From: Gammaproteobacteria bacterium
GTDB taxonomy: Bacteria; Pseudomonadota; Gammaproteobacteria; GCA-001735895
Reading direction: 5' to 3'
Length of the DNA: 64,000 nt
Assembly (NCBI GenBank): GCA_024225395.1
Contig: JAAEMR010000088.1
Location: 1-64,000, forward strand
In this document: positions 56,201 to 63,336 of the stretch, one piece after another
How the letters are laid out: each line of letters opens with the position of its first letter
How positions within the stretch are numbered: position 1 is the stretch's first letter
Program-made: the position numbers and the translations under genes
Notes under the pieces: generated by a model
What the model was told of the DNA's origin: nothing
What the model saw: the letters and a program-made list of their open reading frames with translations, nothing else
Database searches by the model: none

Positions 56201-56799
56201 TGAATGCTGAATTTACCGCAACCTCTATGATCGGTTTTATTGCGTTGGCCGGCATAGAAGTTAGGAGCTCTATTTTACTGGTTGATTTTGTAAAAAATGA
56301 AGTGCATCTGGGACGAGATGCAATGCATGCCGTAGCCAATGCCGGTCAAATCAGAATGCGTCCTATCTGGGTGACAAATTTAACCATGATGGCAGGTGCC
56401 GCAACCATATTGTTTGATCCAATTTTTCAGGGTATGGCTATCTCATTGTTATTTGGTCCCATTGTGGCGACCACCTTAACGCTGTTTGTCATTCCTCTGG
56501 GGTGTACTTCTGTAAGACATCATTTATGCCCGACTGATGATAGCGCTGAAGCTAAATCTTGCCTGATTACAGTTTCCATGACAGAAGATGAAGTCGAGGA
56601 CAGGTGTTACCAGTGCCTGGTAAAGGCAATCGTTGAAGAGAAAACAGTTTCACCCGATATTAAGTCGGTAGTCAGTTTTAACTTTGCCGGGGAAACCCTG
56701 TCCCGTAGTGATGCCATAAAATATCTTGATAAAATGGTGGAACAGGGAGTATTGGAGAAAAATGAAAATAATAACTATCAGCTGAGGAGTCCTGACTAA
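53233..56799 (+). CDS. RND family efflux pump with extra C-terminal domain
   Basis: The 1188-residue protein has twelve membrane helices in the usual two-fold layout, large periplasmic loops, and AcrB-family features such as GVSANDVANLAIAPLEGMMKEIPGVKHV and FALIFSIGILVDDATVVVENI with the proton-relay Asp pair. After the last helix, about 90 residues (from about 1097) form a soluble tail with Cys residues and SDAIKYLDKMVEQGVLEKN, a winged-helix-like pattern not typical of AcrB. Substrate unknown. The N-terminal cytoplasmic extension (about 40 residues, His-rich LSHPHHEHL) is also unusual. Confidence 0.9.
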   Translation: MTTPDKAMSEKKTNGELKHFSRRPALSHPHHEHLEGPKLGLAGNIAHFFIDSPLTPLLFAAALFIGLIGLVYTPRQEDPQISVPMIDIFIQYSGVSANDVANLAIAPLEGMMKEIPGVKHVYSASQHDQGIVTVRFKVNEEMGPSIVKVHDKLQSNMDKIPMGVSMPLVKPKGIDDVPVVTLTLWAEGVYDSELRVLAHKVLQRLKEVPDTGQGFVIGGRKHQVRIEVLPERLIGFGISLDQVANAIRSSNSEYPAGYLEQGATSFKVFTGSFFKNASEIEQLVIGVNQGKPVYLRDIANIIDGPSETHELVSYYSGIDKADPSLVAVDIPAVTIALAKKEGSNGVTVAEGVIAKLETLKGRLIPDNIHTTITRDYGKTANDKVNELLKALVYAAIAVSILCWITIGARPAVVVITVIPVVILITIWSSWALGNSINRVSMFALIFSIGILVDDATVVVENIFRRWLRDGETTITTAVDAVREVGNPTIIATFTILAALLPMGFVSGMMGPYMRPIPVLGSVAMVFSLLAAFVFTPWFSLRLKPRLSTLLKAENHEKNIQTKIGNFYRPLLLPLIRNRFFGWTFLISIIVLFFVACSMFYTRAVTVKMLPFDNKPEFNVLINMPEGTALLETANVARRLAETVRNNVPEVTALQTYAGTASPFNFNGMVRHYYLRQEPWHADIQVMLMDKEHRDRSSHQLAEATRRLLTQQAHELGAKIAIVEMPPGPPVLQTVVAEIYGPDAVTRRQVATDMTKIFEQTINLVDADNYMIMPYERWHFKVDTEKVLRQGVSVETINRNIQMAMGGYKLGDMKGHSSLEPRYIVLQLPLEKRGEIERLLNLPVSSASGQVVPLAELGSFIKVEEQNIIYRKDLRPMEYVVGEMEGRLGAPIYGILSVEDALQNYQTPDGVQISGTMTGAPEDDLHSGFEWSGEWVVTYETFRDMGLAFAAALVLIFGLLVLEFRNFILPAIIMAPIPLTLIGIIPGHWIMNAEFTATSMIGFIALAGIEVRSSILLVDFVKNEVHLGRDAMHAVANAGQIRMRPIWVTNLTMMAGAATILFDPIFQGMAISLLFGPIVATTLTLFVIPLGCTSVRHHLCPTDDSAEAKSCLITVSMTEDEVEDRCYQCLVKAIVEEKTVSPDIKSVVSFNFAGETLSRSDAIKYLDKMVEQGVLEKNENNNYQLRSPD

Positions 56800-56826
56800 T
56801 CAATCATCAATAAATTCGAGAGTAAA

Positions 56827-58035
56827 GTGGAAGTACATTTTTTCTTTTTGCAGTTGTTAACCGTTTTGTTAGCAGCCAGAGTTTTTGCTGAATTCACCGT
56901 TAACCTGGGAGCTCCTTCAGTGTTAGGAGAACTGTTAGCAGGTATTTTCATTGGGCCAAGTTTACTGGGCTGGGTAGAACCTGATGAAATACTGAAGCTG
57001 TTAGCTGAAATTGGAATTATCCTGCTGCTTTTTGAAGTAGGGCTTAAAACAGATGGTGAGCGTTTGTTGCATTCCGGTATCAAATCTACCATTGTCGCTG
57101 TGTCTGGTTTTATCTATCCCATGCTACTCGGGTTTTCGGTTGCCTACTGGCTTTTTGATCAGTCAATGCTGGTTTCACTGTTTATCGGCGGAACGATTAC
57201 CGCAACCAGTATTGGAATCACTGTCAGGGTATTAGAAGATATAAAATGTCTGCAATCACATGAAGGACAGGTTGTTCTTGGAGCTGCTGTACTGGATGAT
57301 ATTTTTGGTGTAGTCCTGCTGGCAATACTGTTTGATTTTTCTATGAGTGGGGATATAAGCTTTTTCAATATTGGCAAAGTACTTCTGTTTATGGGTGTAT
57401 TTTTTGCGGTTGCTCCCATTACCGCTAAATTTATTGCAATCTATATACAACGTCTGGATGACAGAAGTGAAATACCAGGTGTCATACCTACCACAATCGT
57501 TTCCCTGGTACTGTTCTTTTCATGGATTTCACACATTCTGGGTGCTCCAGAGTTATTAGGCGGGTTTGCTGCTGGACTTGCACTGTCCAGGCGATTTTTT
57601 ATTCCATTTGGTTTATCCATCAGTACACACAAAATGTGTGCGCAGTGTATTGAAGAACAAATGAAACCCATTATTCAGCTATTTACGCCGATATTTTTTG
57701 TTTATATCGGGTTGTCATTGAACCTGAGGGAAATCGACTGGGGTTCTCCATTTATCTGGGGTTTCTCAATGATATTTTTTACAGTTGCAGTCATTGGGAA
57801 AATGATTGGTCCCTTTTTTCTTAAAGAATCGATTCTGTCAAAATGGGCCATTGGTATGGCGATGGTTCCACGAGGGGAAATTGGTTTAATTTTTACTGAA
57901 TTAGGTCGAATCAGCGGGATTTTAAATAATGAAATACACGCAGGCATGGTCATTGTTATCGTGATGACAACATTATTACCACCTCTGGTCATGAAGTGGT
58001 ATCACGCGAACTATGCATCCCATTTATGTGATTGA
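56827..58035 (+). CDS. CPA2-type monovalent cation/proton antiporter
   Basis: The 402-residue protein has about 12 membrane helices with the Kef/NapA-type pattern GAPSVLGELLAGIFIGPSLLG, EIGIILLLFEVGLKTD, and LGAAVLDDIFGVVLLAI with the paired Asp. PRGEIGLIF near the end is typical of the family. It lacks the RCK/TrkA domain of KefB/C. It follows the RND pump by 27 bp and starts with GTG, probably in one operon; ion homeostasis linked to the pump is inferred. Confidence 0.9.
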   Translation: MEVHFFFLQLLTVLLAARVFAEFTVNLGAPSVLGELLAGIFIGPSLLGWVEPDEILKLLAEIGIILLLFEVGLKTDGERLLHSGIKSTIVAVSGFIYPMLLGFSVAYWLFDQSMLVSLFIGGTITATSIGITVRVLEDIKCLQSHEGQVVLGAAVLDDIFGVVLLAILFDFSMSGDISFFNIGKVLLFMGVFFAVAPITAKFIAIYIQRLDDRSEIPGVIPTTIVSLVLFFSWISHILGAPELLGGFAAGLALSRRFFIPFGLSISTHKMCAQCIEEQMKPIIQLFTPIFFVYIGLSLNLREIDWGSPFIWGFSMIFFTVAVIGKMIGPFFLKESILSKWAIGMAMVPRGEIGLIFTELGRISGILNNEIHAGMVIVIVMTTLLPPLVMKWYHANYASHLCD

Positions 58036-58070
58036 ACCAGTTTAATAAAATTAGTACTTTTTGCAGCCTG

Positions 58071-58574
58071 CTAGTTTTTTAGTACATCAAGTACTTCTGA
58101 GTAGTCAGGTTGTTTATGTATGTCAGGAACTATTTGTTTGTAGATTATTATTCCTGCTTCATCAATTACAACAATGGAACGAGCCATCAATCCTTTAAGC
58201 GGACCATCTTCAATAAGTACTCCATAATCTCTGGCAAACTTCCTGTTTTTCATCATGGACAGCTTAATGACATGATCGCAAACATCAGCACAACATAAAT
58301 GCCTGTGAGCAAAGGGCAGGTCGTTAGTCACCACTAGAACAACTGCATCTTCCCTGTATTCAAAAGTATTATGAAATCTAAGTTCAGAATCCGGGCATAA
58401 AGGGATATCAAGGGTGTGAAAGATATTTAATAACACCTTTTTGCCAGCATAGTCACTTAACCTGGCATTACTTAAGTCACTATGAGTTAACACGAGTTTC
58501 GGTGCTGGAGTACCAACAGCGGGTAGCTCGCCATTGGTATTGTATTGATTACCGTTAAAAGTAATTATTGCCAT
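58071..58574 (-). CDS. thiol peroxidase (Tpx-type peroxiredoxin) with altered active-site motif
   Basis: The 167-residue protein matches Tpx in length and family segments (GKKVLLNIF, LPFAHRHLC, YGVLIEDGPLKGLMARSIVVIDE). Peroxidatic Cys60 and resolving Cys94 are present with Arg132. However the P-x3-T-x2-C motif is H-TLD-I-PL-C: Pro becomes His53 and the catalytic Thr becomes Ile57. Two extra Cys follow (Cys95, Cys99). It should reduce peroxides, but the motif change may alter reactivity. It converges with the antiporter gene. Confidence 0.9.
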   Translation of the reverse strand: MAIITFNGNQYNTNGELPAVGTPAPKLVLTHSDLSNARLSDYAGKKVLLNIFHTLDIPLCPDSELRFHNTFEYREDAVVLVVTNDLPFAHRHLCCADVCDHVIKLSMMKNRKFARDYGVLIEDGPLKGLMARSIVVIDEAGIIIYKQIVPDIHKQPDYSEVLDVLKN

Positions 58575-58867
58575 TTTATTTTCCTCGAATTTCCAGTTTA
58601 AATTAAAGTAGAAGAACTTTATTTAATTCAAGTATATTTTTCCCATTTCCCATGTCGGGTAGCAGAGACTGAAAACTTTCTACAATTTTGATTCTACACC
58701 ATAGTGGTGATTGTTAAATATTTTATTCCCTTTTACCTTCTGTAAGTCAATATTATGGTGACAAAAAATATTATTTTCTACCAAAAAATAAGGCAATGCT
58801 GATTTCCATGTCGTTCAATACTCTAGCCAATCGAAAGCCCCAAAAAACAAGGTAGAAAGAATAATAA
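58575..58867. other. AT-rich upstream region of tpx-like gene
   Basis: About 290 bp, AT-rich, with no gene seen. It contains an imperfect inverted repeat (ACACCATAGTGGTGA, around 58695-58712) and must hold the tpx-like promoter. Confidence 0.4.
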
Positions 58868-59020
58868 CTAGAAAATGCTCACAAAAATCGACTGCTGATG
58901 GGTAAGACCCCATACGAAACGGGTCAGAAGACCCACGATGATGCTGATAACTACAAGTATAAAAAAACGAGCAAACAATATACGCCCAGACATGACTAAA
59001 TTGCTGCCGGTTCTGGTCAT
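58868..59020 (-). CDS. possible 50-aa single-helix membrane protein
   Basis: ATG 59020 opens a 50-codon frame ending at TAG 58868. It has a basic N-terminus (MTRTGSNLVMSGRILFAR), a membrane helix (FFILVVISIIVGLLTRFVWG), and a short tail. AGTAGGTT lies about 10 bases before the ATG as a possible ribosome binding site. The stretch lies in a 750-bp gap between the tpx-like and tauE-like genes. I recognise no family. Composition and topology suggest a real small protein but support is limited. Confidence 0.4.
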   Translation of the reverse strand: MTRTGSNLVMSGRILFARFFILVVISIIVGLLTRFVWGLTHQQSIFVSIF

Positions 59021-59329
59021 AATTTTATAACCTACTGTTTGTATCTATTAGTGACACTATAAAATCAGTACCTTGCTCTCCTGCACAAGAGTTGAAACTC
59101 ATGTATTATTCCTGAAAAACTTCAATATACAATAATGAGTACCATGATACTTAAAAGTGCTTCTTTTATAGGGATAGCGCTATATTTATTAAACCTGGGA
59201 TCCACAGTTGAATACTTTCCCATGGTGGTTTTTAGTGTAAAAATAGTTTCGATATAATTAAATCTTCTCCGTGCTCGAAGTACATTTCGTGGTGAAATCT
59301 CTATTTTCAAACTCTTCAGTATTTAAACA
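59021..59329. other. region before the TauE-like gene, no secure gene
   Basis: About 310 AT-rich bases. A 40-codon frame (59135-59257, +) encodes a hydrophobic peptide starting MSTMILKSASFIGIALYLL, without a clear ribosome binding site; I do not call it a gene. Promoter of the tauE-like/lyase pair must lie here. Confidence 0.4.
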
Positions 59330-60070
59330 GTGGACTGGATATTTTTAGCTATTATTACCCTGCTTGCCGCCACCATACAGTCGGCCACCGGTTTTGGTTT
59401 TGGTCTGATAGCGGTACCCGTGTTTTTATTGATTCTGGATTCTTCCGATGCGATTCAGATGGTGATGATGATTATTCTGTGCATGTCTATCGTGGACTGG
59501 GTCAAACTGCGGGGGCAGTCATCTTTTAATATTTTGCTATGGTTGAATGTCGGGATGCTGATCGGTTTTCCATTCGGACTGGTCATTTTTAAAACTGTAG
59601 AGTTGCCCATTTTAAAACTTATTATTGCTGTGGTGATCCTGCTTTTTAGCCTGCACAATTTGATCAGGCTTTTCAAAGGGAGTTTACATACTGAAACCCC
59701 CGCTGAAAATATCCACAACTGGAAGACTGCAGTGACGGGTTACCTTTCTGGACTGATGACTACCTGTCTGGCGATGCCCGGGCCGGTAGTGATGTTATAC
59801 CTGGTACACCTGAGTTTGGATAAAACCATAATTCGAGCAACAATTTTAACCTTTTTCATCTTCGCCTACGGGGGAGCCCTGTTATTACAGTCGTTGATGG
59901 TTGGGGTTTCTGTTACCACCTGGACCAGTGGATTGTCTCTGGTACCTGTTGCGCTTATGGGTGTGTTTGCCGGGCATTACCTGGCAGATAAAATTAACCA
60001 GAAGCTATTTAAGGAAATTGTGCTGGTTATTTTAATTCTGACAGCGTTAGTTATGCTGTTACAACTGTAG
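59330..60070 (+). CDS. TauE/SafE-family membrane exporter
   Basis: The 246-residue protein has seven to eight membrane helices and the TauE pattern TIQSATGFGFGLIAVPVFLL and LSGLMTTCLAMPGPVVMLYL, repeated halves with Gly/Pro motifs. The family exports sulfite and related organosulfur anions. The start is GTG 59330. The PLP-dependent lyase starts 8 bp downstream, so they are one operon. Sulfite export is inferred from the family and the neighbour. Confidence 0.88.
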   Translation: MDWIFLAIITLLAATIQSATGFGFGLIAVPVFLLILDSSDAIQMVMMIILCMSIVDWVKLRGQSSFNILLWLNVGMLIGFPFGLVIFKTVELPILKLIIAVVILLFSLHNLIRLFKGSLHTETPAENIHNWKTAVTGYLSGLMTTCLAMPGPVVMLYLVHLSLDKTIIRATILTFFIFAYGGALLLQSLMVGVSVTTWTSGLSLVPVALMGVFAGHYLADKINQKLFKEIVLVILILTALVMLLQL

Positions 60071-60078
60071 AGTTTTTT

Positions 60079-61092
60079 ATGATGTTAAATATTCCGTTCC
60101 CCTCTGTCTCGTTGTCTCATACGCCAACACCGCTTGAAAAAATGCCGAACTTAACGAGCGTAATGTCCGGTCCGGAAATCTGGATTAAACGTGATGACTG
60201 TACAGGGCTTGCGATGGGTGGCAACAAGGCTCGTCAACTTGAGTACTACGTGGGTCAGGCTTTGCAGCAGGGTGCTGACACCCTGTTGACGACTGGCGCT
60301 GTGCAATCTAATCATGTGCGCATGACGATAGCCGCAGCGCGTAAAATGGGTATGAAGATTGAAGTGCAGCTGGAAAAAAGAGTCAGTGGGCGTCAGTCAG
60401 AATATTATGATTCGGGTAACCCGCTGCTGATGAAAATTATGGGCGCTAGAATTCATCATTACCCGGTGGGGGAGGATGAAGAAGGAGCGGATAATGCGCT
60501 GTATGAACGAGCGGAGCAGTTAAAAGCTGAAGCAGCAGCTCCTTATGTTATCCCTTTATCGGGTATGCATACACCCTATGGTGCCTTAGGTTACGTGAAA
60601 GCAGCTGCAGAAATTTTACAGCAAATTGAACAAATGGAATTGCCGTTTGATGCTATTGTGCTGGCTTCCGGTTCGGCCAATACGCATGCCGGTTTATTAT
60701 TTGGATTACGACTGCTGGGAAGCCCCATCAATGTCTACGGAATGTGTGTTCGCCGAAGTGCAGAATTACAGAAACAACGTGTACTGAATAAAACCAATCA
60801 GTTAGCGCCTATGATGAAAGTAGATATTTGTGTGACAGCTGATGATGTCCATGTAGATGATTGCATGCTACAGCCAGGTTATGGACAGTTAAATGAACAT
60901 GTAATAGAAGCGATCTCATTAACGGCGGAGTCAGAAGGTATTTTACTGGATCCTACTTATACCGGTAAGGCTATGGCAGGATTACTGGCTTATGCCCGGG
61001 ATGGGCTTTGGGCTAAAAATCAGAAAGTAATATTTTTACATACAGGCGGGACGCCTGCACTATTCGGCTATCCTGAATTAATTTCAGAATAG
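60079..61092 (+). CDS. PLP-dependent D-cysteine desulfhydrase / L-cysteate sulfo-lyase family enzyme
   Basis: The 337-residue tryptophan-synthase-beta-fold enzyme has TPTPLEKMPNL, IWIKRDDCTGLAMGGNKARQLEYY with PLP Lys in GGNK, TTGAVQSNHVRMT with the conserved Ser, and TGGTPALFGY near the end. The family includes ACC deaminase, D-cysteine desulfhydrase (DcyD) and L-cysteate sulfo-lyase (CuyA). The adjacent TauE-like exporter favours CuyA, which yields pyruvate, ammonium and sulfite; DcyD (H2S release) cannot be excluded. Confidence 0.85.
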   Translation: MMLNIPFPSVSLSHTPTPLEKMPNLTSVMSGPEIWIKRDDCTGLAMGGNKARQLEYYVGQALQQGADTLLTTGAVQSNHVRMTIAAARKMGMKIEVQLEKRVSGRQSEYYDSGNPLLMKIMGARIHHYPVGEDEEGADNALYERAEQLKAEAAAPYVIPLSGMHTPYGALGYVKAAAEILQQIEQMELPFDAIVLASGSANTHAGLLFGLRLLGSPINVYGMCVRRSAELQKQRVLNKTNQLAPMMKVDICVTADDVHVDDCMLQPGYGQLNEHVIEAISLTAESEGILLDPTYTGKAMAGLLAYARDGLWAKNQKVIFLHTGGTPALFGYPELISE

Positions 61093-61125
61093 CCGTGTAG
61101 ATGAAGTGTCGGAGTCGACCTTTTC

Positions 61126-62187
61126 TTAGGCTTCGAATTTACCACTTTGTAAGCGTTGAGCTTCCATAGTTTCCATCTCTCTAGCTCCTGATACCACGAT
61201 TTCCGGGTCTGGAACGAAGTCCAGCTTCTGTTTCCCGCGTCGGTAGGGAACTGAGTTTAAAATAACTTTCATGGCATTCAATCTGGCCTGGTGTTTGTCA
61301 TTGGAACGAATAATTGTCCAGGGTGCGTGAGTGCTATGTGTTTTTCTCAGCATCTGATATTTGACGTTGGTAAAATCATCCCAGCGTTCCTGAGCCTGCA
61401 CGTCGACTTCACTCAGTTTCCACTGTCTGAGAGGGTCTGTTTTACGGCGGGTAAAGCGTCTATCCTGTTCTTCTTTAGTGACACTGAAATATAGTTTCAC
61501 AATGATAGTGCCCTGTCTAACCAGGTCTTTTTCAAATCCTGCTACACCACGCATGAAATTTTTATATTCGACATCGGTACAGAATCCGAAAACAGGTTCA
61601 ACCATGGCGCGGTTGTACCAGCTGCGATCGAATAATACGACTTCACCGCCTCGAGGAAAATGGCGTATATATTTCTGGAAAAACCATTGAGTCTTTTCGT
61701 ACTCAGTCGGTTTACCCAGTGCGACTATACGGTAGTGTTTTTCATTCATATAGCGTGATACACGACGGATGGTGCCACCTTTGCCTGATGCATCCCTTCC
61801 TTCAAAAAGAATGATCATGCGCTTATTGGTTTTTTCAAGGTGTTGCTGCAATTTTATCAATTCGGCCTGATAAGGTATTAACTCCTCTTCTCGTAAATAC
61901 CGGCGATAAGCCTTCTTTTTAATTTTTTTAAGTCGAGTTTCCTCGGCTTCCTGTTTGCTGGTAAGAGGTTTCTTTACAGTAGATGCTGAAACATTTGCTT
62001 TAGCAGGTGGTTCTACTTTAGAAGCTGACGATTTTACGGTAGTAGGTGTTGCTTTCTTTTTTACGGTAGTAGGTGCTGCTTTCTTTTTTACGGTTGAAGT
62101 CGGTCTCTTCTTTATCGTAGAAGCTGCTTTCTTGACTACAGCGGGGGAGGCGTCAGGTTGGCTGGTGGTTTTTTCTTCGTTACTCAT
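61126..62187 (-). CDS. ppk2: polyphosphate kinase 2 with H1-like N-terminal tail
   Basis: The 353-residue protein has a Lys/Ala/Thr-rich N-terminus (about 15-75, repeats like TTVKKKATPTT) similar to histone H1 tails, then a PPK2 domain: Walker A FEGRDASGKGG (about 128-138), RVSRYMNEKHYRIVALGKPTEYE, and Walker B LFDRSWYNRA. PPK2 uses polyphosphate to phosphorylate nucleotides. A second PPK2 is encoded immediately upstream. An FNR-type site lies about 95 bp before the start. Confidence 0.93.
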   Translation of the reverse strand: MSNEEKTTSQPDASPAVVKKAASTIKKRPTSTVKKKAAPTTVKKKATPTTVKSSASKVEPPAKANVSASTVKKPLTSKQEAEETRLKKIKKKAYRRYLREEELIPYQAELIKLQQHLEKTNKRMIILFEGRDASGKGGTIRRVSRYMNEKHYRIVALGKPTEYEKTQWFFQKYIRHFPRGGEVVLFDRSWYNRAMVEPVFGFCTDVEYKNFMRGVAGFEKDLVRQGTIIVKLYFSVTKEEQDRRFTRRKTDPLRQWKLSEVDVQAQERWDDFTNVKYQMLRKTHSTHAPWTIIRSNDKHQARLNAMKVILNSVPYRRGKQKLDFVPDPEIVVSGAREMETMEAQRLQSGKFEA

Positions 62188-62275
62188 GAGTAGCTTGTCC
62201 AGAAAATGTATAAATAATCAGTTGACATGCATAATAGGCTTTTTGCTTTTTTATGTATGCTCTCAGGGGCTTGCC

Positions 62276-62289
62276 TTGATGTGGGTCAA
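62276..62289. promoter_or_regulatory. FNR/ANR-type binding site upstream of ppk2 (353 aa)
   Basis: TTGATGTGGGTCAA; complement TTGACCCACATCAA, matching TTGAC-N4-ATCAA. It is centred about 95 bp before the start codon at 62187 and is flanked by TCAGGGG and CCCCTGA, which could form a hairpin in RNA. Third site of this type in the window. Confidence 0.55.
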
Positions 62290-62316
62290 ACCCCTGAAAT
62301 AGTTTTTTAGTATCTG

Positions 62317-63129
62317 CTAGGGATAAGTATCCGGTATAAAAGTTTGATCTGTCATTGGTGGCCTGACATAACCAATACCTTCTTCTCTCTTAGGCAGTTT
62401 GATGTTTTCGGGTGTGAGATCATCATAAGGAATCATATTTAACAAGTGAGAGATACAATTTAAGCGGGCATGTTTTTTAACATCAGATTTAACCACATAC
62501 CACGGAGCCTGTTTGATATCGGTGTGCGCAAACATCTGGTCTTTGGCTTTAGAATATTCAACCCATCGTTTACGTGATTCAAGATCCATCGGGCTAAGTT
62601 TCCAACGCTTCAGGGGGTCAGTCAGACGGCTTTGAAAACGAGCTTCCTGTTCTTCATCAGAAACAGAAAACCAGTATTTAATCAGGATGATGCCCGAGCG
62701 AACCAGCATGCGTTCGAATTCAGGGCAGGAACGCATGTATTCCTGATACTCTTCATTAGTACAAAAGCCCATGACTTTTTCGACTCCAGCACGGTTGTAC
62801 CAGCTACGATCAAACAGTACCATTTCACCAGCAGCAGGAAGATGAGGAACATAGCGTTGAAAATACCACTGAGTCTTCTCTCTTTCGGTGGGTGCCGGTA
62901 AAGCTGCTACACGGCAGACACGAGGATTGAGGTGTTGAGTAATGCGTTTGATGACGCCACCTTTACCTGCCGCATCACGTCCTTCGAATAAAACAACCAC
63001 TTTTAACTTTTTATGGGTAATCCAGGCTTGAAGTTTAACCAGTTCGTTTTGCAGTTTGGCTAATTCACTCTCATAACGTTTATTTTCAATTTTTTTGGGC
63101 TTTTTAAGGGTTTTCTTATTATCACTCAT
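62317..63129 (-). CDS. ppk2: polyphosphate kinase 2
   Basis: The 270-residue protein is a compact PPK2 without the H1-like tail: Walker A FEGRDAAGKGG (about 48-58), ALPAPTEREKTQWYFQRY and LFDRSWYNRAGVEKVMGF. It shares the layout of the neighbouring paralogue, so a tandem duplication followed by divergence is likely. The N-terminus is Lys-rich but short. A weaker FNR-like site lies about 75 bp before the start. Confidence 0.95.
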   Translation of the reverse strand: MSDNKKTLKKPKKIENKRYESELAKLQNELVKLQAWITHKKLKVVVLFEGRDAAGKGGVIKRITQHLNPRVCRVAALPAPTEREKTQWYFQRYVPHLPAAGEMVLFDRSWYNRAGVEKVMGFCTNEEYQEYMRSCPEFERMLVRSGIILIKYWFSVSDEEQEARFQSRLTDPLKRWKLSPMDLESRKRWVEYSKAKDQMFAHTDIKQAPWYVVKSDVKKHARLNCISHLLNMIPYDDLTPENIKLPKREEGIGYVRPPMTDQTFIPDTYP

Positions 63130-63196
63130 AACCTCTCCTTTAAGGTCGATCTATTTATTAGCAGTAGAGTATAGTCTATATTAATGGGCATATTAA

Positions 63197-63210
63197 TTGC
63201 TACAGATCAA
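63197..63210. promoter_or_regulatory. weak FNR-like site upstream of ppk2 (270 aa)
   Basis: TTGCTACAGATCAA; one half-site perfect, the other with one change from TTGAT. It lies about 75 bp before the ppk2 start at 63129. Listed because the neighbouring ppk2 has a better site of the same type. Confidence 0.35.
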
Positions 63211-63336
63211 TAACCTATGGATAAATTAGTCAAACGATAGCTGCATACCTGGAAAGCAAAGTTTTAGATGATTTTTTTAATCCCGGTAGACAACATTTAG
63301 GCTTTCTTCACAATCATATATTGTTCTGGATTTCTG

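Noticed and set aside
59135-59257. 40-codon hydrophobic frame upstream of the TauE-like gene
   Set aside because: No ribosome binding site and no clear membrane-protein topology; could be chance in AT-rich DNA.
61066-61094. GGCTAT...ATAGCC hairpin at the end of the PLP lyase gene
   Set aside because: Good stem, but it includes coding sequence and no T-run follows on either strand.
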